Below are positions 9,455 to 18,989 of a DNA stretch of 25,454 nt, piece after piece. The notes under the pieces were generated by a model. It saw nothing but the letters and a program-made list of their open reading frames with translations, was not told the origin of the DNA and searched no databases. The stretch's first letter is position 1. Each line of letters starts with the position of its first letter. Origin of the DNA: Psilocybe azurescens (taxonomy: Eukaryota; Basidiomycota; Agaricomycetes; Agaricales; Agrocybaceae). The stretch lies in contig JAJIRX010000293.1 of the NCBI GenBank assembly GCA_023853785.1, forward strand, positions 1 through 25,454, given 5' to 3'. The position numbers and the translations under genes are program-made.

Positions 9455-11880
9455 ATGGCTGGCCGAGCAAAATCACTACTTGAAAAATCCAGAAAATATA
9501 AGCAAAAACATGATCAGCTAATGGCTCAAGCTGTCAAAGCATATCAAGCTGAGCAGAAGAAGCCGAAGAAAGCACGGATGGGGCTGCGCAAAACATGCAT
9601 GCTTTTGAAGGCTTGCATATTCAAGAAACCAATGGCGAGCAGATTAAACTTAACCATATGACACTGAAACATTTGGCAGAAGGTGGAAAGACTACGTGAA
9701 CAGGCTAATACAGACCGTGCTTGGCTTACACCAGGAGAGGAGAACATTGTTGTTGAGTTTCTTAATGAGGTTGCAAGCCGTGGATTCCCATATGATCATA
9801 GGGCGCACCAAGGGACTAGTGGACCAAATTGCCAGTGCCCGACTAGGAGATGCGTTTCCTGTAACAGGTGTTGGTATTAACTGGACCTACCGATTCAAGA
9901 TCAGGAATGGTGATGATATCAAGATGTCCCGATCACGACCTTTGGAAGATAAAAGAGGTCGTGCAGCCAACCCTGCCAACAACACTCTTTGGTTTGAGAC
10001 CATTCTTCTGGGCACAATCACAAAATATTCAATCAAGCCTATCAATATGTATGCATCTGATGAGATTGGATTTCAGGGACAAGGTCAAGGAGAGCGGGAG
10101 TTTGTTTTTGGCCCTCGTACCAAAGGAGACCCATACCAGCAGCGTGCAGGAACACGGGAGAATATCACTGGTATTGTAACTATCTGTGCAGATGGAACAA
10201 CCATTCCCCCTCTGTGATATTCAAGGGCAATGCATACAATGTCAGATGGGGAGATAATAATCCTCTCAATGCTTCGTATGAATTTCGCTTTTGATCAAGA
10301 AATACTAATTATTCAATTTTTCCACTTTTAGATTAGGATATCAGAAGAAGGGCTGGACCGATGGCGAGATTGGAATTGAGTGGATCAAGCAATTTGATCA
10401 ATTGACACGGACAAAGGCCAAAAACGAGCACCGGTTACTGATTGTGGATGGCCATAATTCCCACTACACTGTTCCCTTCCTTCAATATGCCCGCGAGAAC
10501 CAGATCGTTGTCATCTGCTATCCTGCTCATGGAACACACATTTATCAAGGTCTTGATGTTGTGATTTTCTCACCTTTGAAAACATATCTTTCCCAGGAAC
10601 GAGATAACTGGTTCCGAAGCACTGGTCAACCTATGGACAAAAACAATTTTTTGCAGATTTTTTCGAAGGCCTACGTCGCTGCTCTGACACCCGAAAATAT
10701 CAAAATGGCTTTTAAAAAGACTGGAATCCATCCATATGATCCATCTGTCATTACAGAAAGCATGCTTGCTCCAAGCAAAGACACATCCTATGAGGTTCAC
10801 CTCCCAGTACCCATGAAACAGGCCTCAGAACCTGTCCAAGCCCTTGCCAAGGCACTCCGTGATTTACAACTTGTGGATTCCAGCAGCTCAGTTGATACCG
10901 AGACGATGACATCAGCCGCAGAGATAAGGAGCACGGAAATGGCTGATGGAGCCGGACCGCAGGAAGTCCAGATCACATGGTCATCTAACCAAGTGTTGAA
11001 TCAGTCAACGAGAAATTCAACACCTGCAACAACCTCCCCACTCCATCTCCATCCCCAGACTCTACTCTTCAGGTGCTCGCAAATACTGTCAACTCTTTGA
11101 AGCAGACAAACCTTGGCCATCTTGTTTCCCACACCCCTGCTGTCTCTTCTGATCCTATGCCTTCCCACACCACTCGCACAAAGGAGAGTCTGTCTGGACC
11201 TGTCAACAATCGTATTGCTGCCCTCGAGATACAGCCCTGCACTCCCAATGAGCTTCTTCTCCTCTCTGCCCTTCGTGAATCTGAAGCCCATGTCAATAGG
11301 ATGGAGAATCATGCTTTTGAGCTCCAGGCATCCCACATTCTGAATGAGGCCTATGCTCGACGACTTAAGCAACAACTGGCAGCAAAAGAGGAGAAAAAGT
11401 CGAAGAAGAAGGCTGGGAAGCTGGTAGGGGATGGCCTCCCTCGCCTCCTTACAGGTGACCAGTTCTATGAGCTTGCAAAGAGGAAGGAGAGGGAGATTCG
11501 CTGATGAGGAAAGGCTGAGGGAGGACAGGAGAGGGGCCAAAGAAAGGTACAGAGAGGCCCTTGCACTGTGGAAGGTTGCAGATGAGCGAAGGAAGGGGGA
11601 GGCTGCAGAGGCTAGGGTGAAGAACAAGAAGGCCACCAAAGATTTTAACAAGAAGAAGGCAGCTGCAGCGAAGAAGGGAACAAAGTTGAAGAATTCTGAC
11701 AAACCTACCCCCATCCCCATCCCAAAAGCAATTCCGAGGCCAAAATTAAAGGATTTTTCAGACGATTTTTTGCAGGCAGGTGCTCCTGGTGACGATGAAG
11801 ACGATAGGGAGGTTTTTGAGGCCGTGGAGAGTGGCAGTGAGGGCAGCGAGGACGACGAAGACGATGAGGATGAAGATTAA
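9455..11880 (+). pseudogene. Pogo/Tigger-type DDE transposase, frameshifted
   Basis: Starting at MAGRAKSLLEKS, the segments read in order: an N-terminal region, the CENP-B-type helix-turn-helix piece (DRAWLTPGEENIVVEFLNE), and the DDE core. The core has catalytic Asp in SDEIGF (10059), VDGHNSH (10447) and QGLDVV (10555), with 35 residues between the last two. The tail is Lys/Glu-rich and acidic, ending at TAA 11880. A 56 bp intron (10276-10331, GTATGA...TACTAAT...TTTTAG) fits the frame. Single-base frameshifts near 9680, 9800, 10212, 11030 and 11500 break the frame, so this copy cannot make a full protein. The catalytic triad itself is conserved, which suggests recent loss. Family known to use TA targets. 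Confidence 0.85.
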
Positions 11881-12098
11881 ACAATTTTTGGAGCCATCCG
11901 GGCCGGGCCTCCGTCGCGTGTCACACTCAATAGTGTGGCTCATTTTGTACCTCTCTCTCGTATTTTGTGTATATCCTCACCATCCCTTCATCTTTTTTGT
12001 AAATAAAAGCTCTGTTATGTACTTTGGACATTTCTCTATATTTCTTGTTGTTTTTTAGGTACTACTACGTGCAGTTTTTTATTAAATGAATTCGACTT

Positions 12099-12128
12099 TT
12101 TGGTGTATCACATGACGGTGGATGCCTG
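12099..12128 (-). repeat. Right terminal inverted repeat of the pogo-type element
   Basis: Mirror of the left end: ...GTATCACATGACGGTGGATGCCTG followed by TA. Confidence 0.85.
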
Positions 12129-12130
12129 TA

Positions 12131-13681
12131 TGTGCTTGAGAGTGGTGTGGGCAGTGGAACCTTTTGTGAGGTAATCAATTATGGCTTGATTGCTCTTGCC
12201 GCTGGTGCCAGCCACTTCTCGAATTAGCTGCGGGTCCGTAAAGAGGTCGGACCACATAAGTTTTTCCTTGGGAGGTTCTGGGCTGAGCAGAACCTGTATA
12301 ACAATATTTTTTGCTGAAGACTCATAGCGAAGCCACCAATAAGTTCTATTGCGGTGAACTGAACCAACTGAAGCTTCAACCAGTTGACGAAGAGGTCTGC
12401 GATAAAGGCAGGTTGGGCAAACGCTGGCACTGAGATCTTATGGAGGTCCATTGCCTCGAGGTCTGGGTCTATCTCGCTCTCCTGGTCTATCTCATTCTCC
12501 TGGTCTATGTCAGCCTGTTGGACTTCAATGCTTTTGTCCTTTGAATGATTGATATTGCTTTCAGTTTTGTCGTCATCTAATTCAAAGAAAAACGGTGCAC
12601 GGTATGGAGCGTTGACAACCACCCCTTGGTGTCCTTGTAAATAATGATGTTTTTAATGGATCCAGAGACCATTGCCAGATGCATTGGAAGGTAAGAACCT
12701 CCGGCCAGATCCATAAGCGCATTGGCATAAAGCATAATCCACCACTTTGCTCCTTCAATCCTTTTGTCATTGCTGACCTCCGACTCATTGTCCTCGCGTT
12801 CCAAGGTATTGCCCCCAGACTCAGAGGTGTTGGTCGCCTTAAAGGACATGACGTCCAACAGAAAATTTTCAAACACCTCCAGAATGTCGATGAACATGGT
12901 ATGGAACGCTGCGCATGTGACCTTGGTGTAATACAGTTTGCCACTTTTATCCCCACCTTTAAGACACCTTTTGATAATTTCTGGGACACATAGCAGATAT
13001 GGCAGATCACCATCCATGAATAGTTTATCTTTCTTAGACTGTGAATTGCTTGGGTTCACTACCTTAGCCTTGTCGAATTGAATCACCTCCGGTTCTATCT
13101 TCGACAGAGTTTTCTTATAGTGTTTCGACACATGGTTTTGCAACCGACGAACCATCTTTTGGTGACAAGCGCCAATGATGTACAACCCCAGTCTATCGTG
13201 TATGCCACCATCATCATCATCAACCATGTTGACCAGTCTGCTTATCATGAAAAGATGGTCGGAAAAGTCTTCTGTAGGGAGCCTATCATCCATAACAGCA
13301 CTAATCAGTGTATACCATGACAAAATTATAACAAAATACTTACCGATTCGTGAGAACTGCATCTTTTATCCATTCATCGCTTTTCGTCGTCGTTGGAGTC
13401 ACTGTTTTGATCATGGGGAATGATGTATTTTTCTGGTATGTCTTATCATTGTCCCCGCAAGCATTCACGGAAGAAAAATGGTTTGGACAATCATTTTGGA
13501 GAGCGACAGTGACCTGAACTGCTGAAGGGCCACGATGCGCAACAACAGCAACAACTTCGCGATCCATGACCGACAATGTAGCAATTGCATTACACATCAA
13601 AAGTTCCGAATTCTTTGACTGTGGTATCGCTTCTGATTTGTTCTGCTGCTTGCCGTTGGATGTTGATAGATTAAAAAGCAT
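12131..13681 (-). pseudogene. Deaminase-like gene, 5' part (upstream of the pogo insertion)
   Basis: On the minus strand the first exon runs from ATG at 13681 (MLFNLSTSNG... CNAIATLSVMDREVVAVVAH) to an intron at 13301-13343 (GTAAGT...TTAG, 43 bp). It splices TNR to AVMDDRLPTEDF in phase. The long second exon (IGACHQKMVRRLQNH, PYLLCVPEIIKRCLKGG, WWIMLYANALMDLAGG) is shifted by one base near 12600 and again near 12440. It then reads TYWWLRYESSAKNIVIQVLL and DPQLIREVAGTSGKSNQAII into the pogo insertion point. I recognise no domain in this half. In the sister copy at 24286 the start ATG lies seven codons upstream; here that codon is ATT, and an added T brings a new ATG into frame. Confidence 0.6.
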
Positions 13682-13754
13682 TTGGGTGATGGTGTGAAAT
13701 GCAAGAATGTTTCTTGGTTCATCGTGCGATGAGGAACCTTGAGGGATCCCGGCG

Positions 13755-14015
13755 ATGATGCTGAGAGGACTGTCGACCTGCAGTGGGATGTTGACCTGCA
13801 GGGGTGGACCATCGACCTGCAGTGGGACGTTGACTTGCGGGAGTGGGTCGTTGACATGCGGGGTGGGTCATTGACATGTGGGGGTGGGCCGTCGACCTGT
13901 GGTGGAACGCTAACCTGCGGCAGGGTGGGCCATCGACCTGCGGTGGATCGTTGACCGGCGGGGTGGGTCGTTGACATGCGGGGTGGGCCTTCGACCTGCA
14001 AGCCACCGACCCGAG
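13755..14015. repeat. Minisatellite of about 20 bp units upstream of the deaminase-like gene
   Basis: Units of the type GTTGACCTGCGGGGTGGGCC alternate with GTCGACCTGCAGTGGGA-like units, about a dozen in total. They carry repeated SalI-like GTCGAC and PstI-like CTGCAG half-sites. Translation gives Pro/His/Thr-rich text in several frames with no start context, so it is better read as non-coding promoter-proximal repeat. A matching array is at 23945-24225. Confidence 0.8.
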
Positions 14016-14198
14016 GAGTCGTTTTGCGCTTGAACATGCACCTAAGCCCCATAGACATAAATTTAAACAAGTCCAGGTTTGTTAGCGAGGTGCACAGAGA
14101 TAAACAGGTCGACTTGAAAATACGGCTGATGCAGTTGGTGACAGTGAGGTGTCTGGCGGAGTTACTTACGCCATTGTATGTAACTTGCAATTGCTTCT

Positions 14199-14953
14199 CA
14201 AGGGGGTGCCGGGATCGAAAACCCGGACCAGGGGGTAGGAGGGGGGGGTAGGCCCCAGGCCGCCAAATTTTTTTGGAACCCTCCAGCACAGGGCCTCAGA
14301 ACCTTGATTTTAGTGCGCTAGACTGCATTACAGAAGTACAAATGATGTTTCTTGGACTGAAACTCATGGAATAAAAGATCTGTACCGAGAATTGAATTTA
14401 TTTTTGATTTATTTCACATTTATTGCTTATTATGGAAGGAAATTAATATTTTTGCTCAGCTAGCTAAGTCGTCCTCATCCTCGTCGTGGTCCACTGGCTC
14501 ATATATCATACCTCTCGCTATGGAATCATCACCTCAGGCATGTATTACAACACAGTACCATACTGATAAACAATATTGACATGGTATGCAGGAGAATGCA
14601 CCCCGAACGGCCCCGTGCTTGACGCAGATGGGTTCGTTGTATGCCCAGAATGCGACACGCTGTGTTGACTGCGGCACCGGTGGGCTCAAAAACTTTGATC
14701 AGCATCTAGGAAAGAGTCGTTGTCAGAACGCAAGACGAAAATGCGACAAAGAAAGGAAAAAGAAGGCGAATATGTCACTAGTGCGAGGTATCAGGTCGAG
14801 GCAGAGGTGGAAAGCGTGTACGCCGTTGATGTCATATTACTAATAATTACTATATTTGGAAGTGTGCCTGATTACGTGGGGGGAGGGTACCTAGAGTTGG
14901 CCTTAGAAAAAAATCGACCCCCGGTACTTTTTTTTCGATCCCGGCACCCCTTG
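14199..14953 (+). mobile_element. Non-autonomous hAT-type transposon
   Basis: A 755 bp insertion with inverted ends CAAGGGGGTGCCGGGATCG and CGATCCCGGCACCCCTTG. Direct repeats of TTGCTTCT flank it exactly (14191-14198 and 14954-14961). An 8 bp duplication and C-A-G-G-G-like termini are hAT traits. The duplicated cassette at about 23745-23770 shows the corresponding empty site. The interior carries only a zinc-finger relic, so the copy depends on a transposase elsewhere. Confidence 0.85.
14586..14770 (+). pseudogene. BED-like zinc-finger remnant inside the hAT element
   Basis: Two overlapping plus frames together give the finger: VVCPECDTLC in one, then CVDCGTGGLKNFDQHLGKSRC in the other. This is a CxxC...H-x5-C pattern followed by a Lys/Arg-rich stretch (KERKKK). 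BED-type fingers sit at the N-terminus of hAT transposases, so this is probably what is left of that gene after internal deletion and a frameshift. Splicing between the frames cannot be excluded. Confidence 0.45.
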
Positions 14954-15095
14954 TTGCTTCTTTCGTTTATGTGCATGGTGCCATTTCACTTTTTCGCAAT
15001 GGCATGTCCATACAATAGATAGAATGGCCACATAGGTTGATTCTTCGTGGTGTCGAGCCAACATCGGCATGCCAAAAATATTATGTCGATACATA

Positions 15096-15736
15096 AGGTA
15101 GGTGTCAACCACAAGCTGCAAACGTCATGTGAGGTGACTCTTGTGACCAAGCTGCTCGTCCAAATCTGGACAAATTCTGATATTTTCTCGTTATTTCACT
15201 GTACGGAATAAAATTAAGAGATCGACAAAATGAGAACTGTTCTAAATTGTATTCTTAACATTCTGGAAAAGTTTCAATCTTATCGGATCAGCCGATAAAG
15301 AGGAGTTTCCCCTTGGAGTGTCATATCAGTCCAATATTACCCACAACTTGTCAATACAAAGTGAATTCCGGTGCGAGAAGTGGTCTCAATGTTGCCCAAG
15401 CTACTTGAAATTGTTCTTTTCTAATTCTTCTAATAGCTTACGAGGCATAGTCAATGAACGAGTGTACAAAGCCTTCTTTGTGCAATCTCCTGGCAATCTC
15501 TGCATGGACCACACAAAACCGGAAACTATATCACAAGTTCTCATATTTTTATAATTTTGACAGTACCTATAGATAGATAGGGCCTCTATCTACAATCCTC
15601 ATTTTCAACATTTCGGAAAATCGTTGGAGGAACGCATCAAACACGCGTTTAGTGCTAAATTGGCGTGTCTCGTCCAAATTTGGCTGCCTGTCACGTTGCT
15701 CACGTGACGTTTGCAGCTTGTGGTTGACACCTACCT
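15096..15736. mobile_element. MITE with 38 bp inverted repeats and TA target duplication
   Basis: A 641 bp element with ends AGGTAGGTGTCAACCACAAG... and the near-perfect reverse complement at 15699-15736. Inverted similarity continues inward (CTCGTCCAAATNTGG near 15160 and 15670). TA precedes and follows it (15094-15095 and 15737-15738). No coding capacity. The sister cassette at about 23620-23640 is uninterrupted at the matching point (GTCGAGTAGAAGG on the reverse strand), which confirms an insertion. The TIR is unrelated to that of the pogo element, so a different Tc1/mariner-type transposase must have moved it. Confidence 0.8.
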
Positions 15737-15737
15737 T

Positions 15738-15850
15738 AGGTTTGGAAAAGTATGATCACCGTCAGCCATCGTGCCTTGATCTGATTACGGCACGATCGCT
15801 TGTCATATTTGCCAAAATACCAACGATATGCCCCCAGGCTCCAGCTATAC
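15738..15850 (+). pseudogene. Fragment of the unrecognised CHICQ gene
   Basis: The plus strand encodes YGTIACHICQNTNDM, matching HGTSACHICQSTSDI at the start of the minus frame 23084-23614. Similarity is lost after about 15850, so only the 5' end of that gene is present in this copy. The MITE sits just upstream. Confidence 0.5.
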
Positions 15851-16051
15851 ATCAGGATTCACTTATTTGCATCTTCTTTGCCATATGGCTCACCATTCCA
15901 TCGTCTCTCTGACGAGGGGTGTATGACCTGTATTGTTTCCTTGACATGGGAACCAGTAAAATTTGGAGCTGGCACGCACGTTGATTCACTGTTTCTGTTT
16001 AAAAGAAAGCAGGACGCATGCTTGGAGGACCCATCCACACCCTAGAGCAAA

Positions 16052-17225
16052 ATGCGCTATTTGTCGACCTTGCTGGTTTTCTCTTTAATCGCTGCGTGCG
16101 CTGCTCAGAAGAAGGTCGTCTTGACCAATGACGACGGCTGGGCCACGGCCCAGATTCGGGCAGAATATACCGCCCTTCAAGCCGCTGGTTTTAATGTAGG
16201 GACTTCTATCTCTAGTTCACAGTCGCAGTCAACTTAAACCTGTGGAACTAGGTCATATTATCTGCTCCAGCAGAGAATAAATCTGGAACCGGTTCATCGA
16301 CTACTACCCCAACGACATTGACATCCGCCTGCGAATTTAACACATGCCCTTCAGGCTCCCCTGCAACAGGAGCAAACGCGACAGACCGTAGGTTGAATAT
16401 GCTTCTTTCGCATCTATTACTTACTTCCAATTCCAGCCCGAGTAAACTACGTCAACGCGTTTCCGTGAGTATCTATCAACTGTTGCAACCAATACAGACA
16501 CTAATTATGCATCGACATCATCATAACAGTGTAGACGCAGTCCGTTTTGGCATCCAAACCCTTGCCCCCAAGTTCTTTGGAACAAAGCCCGACTTTGTGA
16601 TTAGTGGGTCCAACATTGGAAGTGAGTCGACTTCGCAAATATTGCAAAAATCAAACAACTAATCGCCAATCAAAAGCCAACCTTGGGAGTATCGGAGGCT
16701 CGGGCACTGTGTAGGCCTCTTGATTTCCTTGCTAGTCTCCGTATCTGAATCGTCACTGTCAGAGGTGCTGCATCCGAGGCTGCTTTAGAGGGAATCCCTT
16801 CAATCGCGTTTTCTGGAAGCTCTGGTTCCCAAGTTTCTTATACCACACTCACCGACACTACCACGACGTCCACCAAATCCGCCAACATCTACACGAGCCT
16901 CATCCTCAAATTTACAGCCCAGCTCTTGAACAACACTGGTCCTATCCTCCCCGCAGGCATCAGTCTGAACGTGAATTTCGCTTCGATTTCCAGTTGCACA
17001 TCGGCATCCAGCTACAAGTTCGTTCTCACCAGACTTACGTCCAGCAGCTCCGCAACGGATGTCACGACTTGTGGTACCAACAAATTGACCGCAGAATCGA
17101 CGGCTATCACAAAAGGATGCATCGCCACCGTCAGCGTCTTCAATGCATCAACCAAGGCCGACGTCAACGCCGCCACTCAAAGTGTTGTCTTGAACAGGTT
17201 GCAGCCGATCCTTGGCTGTCTGTGA
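16052..17225 (+). CDS. Secreted SurE-like nucleotidase/acid phosphatase
   Basis: Six exons give 298 residues: 16052-16195, 16252-16387, 16437-16464, 16530-16621, 16677-16710 and 16763-17225. All five introns are GT-AG, 49-65 bp, and keep the frame to TGA 17223-17225. The first 18 residues (RYLSTLLVFSLIAACAAQ) look like a signal peptide. The SurE metal site is intact: VVLTNDDGW, the SGTGS loop after VILSAPAENK, and ISGSNIGTNLG. Later conserved text is GIPSIAFSGSSGSQVSY, and the C-terminus has SVFNASTKADVNAA. SurE enzymes remove phosphate from nucleoside monophosphates; the secreted fungal branch is annotated as acid phosphatase-like. The ATG is in good context (AGCAAAATGC). A decayed paralogue follows in the same orientation. 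Confidence 0.85.
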
Positions 17226-17863
17226 TGTTGGATCCGCTTCTGGTGATATAATTATGGCCTTTATCAATCCCGCAAAATAGTACAAAAACACACTCCTCTT
17301 TCCAGGCCTGGATGCCACACATGCTTTCTTCAGAACTGGGATATTATAGGCAGCATGCGTTATCTTGTACTGGTAGTTGCCCACGTTGATAACCGAATGT
17401 AAATGTTCCGATAATCTGAAAGGAAGTGCCAGTATGGATGATGGAACAAATACAATAAATCATAACCTCAAAAGTTGCCATGCGTCGAAAGCACCAACGT
17501 TCAAGCATTGAAGAAAAAAGAATGTTTTCTCAGAAATTAGAAGCGTCGTTGCACATAAGTATTACATATAGTACACGTACCAACGTTGGGAGGCAATCCA
17601 CGCTGAGCGAAGCCACATGACAGCGAAGCAGACCTCCCACCGACGAGCATTGAAAGACGAAGGATCGGTAGACAGAAAGAGAATTACAGTTTCCTCACGT
17701 CCATGTGGGCACAACCGACATCAGAATCGGGAGGTGCACGTTCATTATCCGCTTGCGCGTCTTTAAACAGACTTGGCCCCTATGCGAAAATAACAACTCA
17801 CTCCTCGAATACAGCCTGTGAAAAAAACTCTCCAAAGCTTCAATTTGTTGATCAGCGTCGTAG
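17226..17863. other. Spacer between the two SurE copies
   Basis: No convincing gene. The part just before 17864 should correspond to exon 1 of the second SurE copy, but I cannot find the TNDDG motif in any frame, so that exon is absent or beyond recognition. Confidence 0.45.
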
Positions 17864-18867
17864 GTTATCTTGTCCGCAGCTGTGATCAACAAATAGGGAT
17901 CGGGATCTTCTACTACAACCCCCACAGTATTGACCACACCTTGCCAGTTCGACACTTGTCCTTTTGGTTCGCCAGCTTATGGTTCTAAATTTCTGACAAT
18001 AAATCTGGCCATATATAGTCGCGGGAGAGCCGATCTCACCACACCAATGCAGCCAGAATCAACTACGTCAGCAGACATCCGTAAGTTCATGCGACTGGTA
18101 TCGACGAGAGGATTTTCTGACTGCTGGCCGTCTTCAAAAGAGTGAATGTCGTGAAATACGGCATCAGAATGCTCTCTCCTATCTGCGCCTGACCTCGTTA
18201 CCAGCGGGACCAACATCGGAAGCAAGTCTGGTATTATCAGCTCCACATGCCAGACAGACTTACAAGATACAACCATTTCTTGACAGGTAATCTGGATCTA
18301 TCTCAAGTTCTGAAACTGTGTGAGTACAATCTCTATTGTTCGCTGAGCACTTCCCACTGACAACATGGAGGCGACGGGAAGTGGAGCAGCGACTGGAGCA
18401 ACTCTCGAAGATATCCCATCCATCGCATTCTCCGGTTCATCTGGCTCTACAGTCTCCTACCACTCTCACAAGAGCCCTCCTCCAGCTCGTCGAAGTCCGC
18501 CAAATTTTGCGCCGATCTTGTCCTGAAATTCACCCCGGTCCTCCTTAACAACTCTAGTGCCATCCTTCCCAAAGGTATCAATCTCGACGTGAACTTCGCG
18601 TGAACTTTGTCCTGCTCTTCGGCCTCGAGCTACAAATTCGTGCTCAGCAGCGCGACGGATGTGGAGAGTTGTGGCACCAACGAGCTCACAGTCGAGACGA
18701 CTGCGATCACCAAAGGCTGCATCATGACAGTCAGCGTCTTCAATGTGTCCACGAAGGCTGATGTAGGATCATCCACGCAATCCATGGTTCTGGGTAAGTT
18801 GAAATGGATTTCGGGATGTCTTCGAGGGGTTTTATTAGGTCGTCATAATATCCGGGATATATTCTAA
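17864..18867 (+). pseudogene. Decayed second SurE-like gene
   Basis: Exon-sized blocks follow the order of the intact upstream gene. VILSAAVINK is followed by an in-frame TAG (17894-17896) and then GSGSSTTTPTVLTTPCQFDTCPFGSPAYGS. NYVSRHP lies before a GTAAGT site. VVKYGIRMLS and then, after a frameshift, APDLVTSGTNIGSKSG come next. EDIPSIAFSGSSGSTVSYH is followed by further frame breaks, and the last block is SSASSYKFVLSSATDVESCGTNEL ... SVFNVSTKADVGSS (shown in pieces). The position of the original stop reads CGA, so the frame runs on to 18867. First exon with the NDDG motif is missing. It arose by tandem duplication and is not functional. Confidence 0.8.
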
Positions 18868-18989
18868 ACAAATAAAGATACTGTTTTTAATGATTAAAAC
18901 GAGGGGCAAACCGAAGATAAAGCGACAGGACAGACCATATACAAAAATTTCATTCATTGCCACCGTCATCCTCCACCTGATCAGCTCCT

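Larger units (their letters stand above)
8961..12128 (+). mobile_element. Complete pogo-type (Tc1/mariner) transposon copy
   Basis: A 3168 bp element bounded by inverted repeats CAGGCATCCACCG...CGGTGGATGCCTG. Looser complementarity extends inward (ATGTGACAC at the left, GTATCACAT at the right). A TA dinucleotide follows each end (8959-8960 and 12129-12130), the target duplication of this superfamily. It carries one damaged transposase gene on the plus strand and interrupts the minus-strand deaminase-like gene. Just inside the left end, CCGGCTA and TAGCCGG form a small hairpin. Confidence 0.85.
13505..15850 (-). repeat. Cassette duplication block, copy M (inverted relative to 23510-24474)
   Basis: Apart from the two later insertions (14199-14953 and 15096-15736), this interval matches the reverse complement of about 23510-24474. 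It includes the CHICQ-coding end, the CCGATGTTGGCTCGACG segment, a TTAAATTTATGTCTATGGGG segment, the 20 bp minisatellite and the first exon of the deaminase-like gene. The two copies lie about 9 kb apart in opposite orientation. Confidence 0.85.

Noticed and set aside
11001..11720. 239-codon minus frame
   Set aside because: It is the antisense shadow of the Lys/Glu-rich transposase tail.
13597..14289. Minus frame of 230 codons with Pro/His/Thr repeats continuous with the deaminase region
   Set aside because: It crosses the 20 bp minisatellite and the hAT end, which was inserted later; similar text appears in several frames of the other copy, so it is not a conserved protein.
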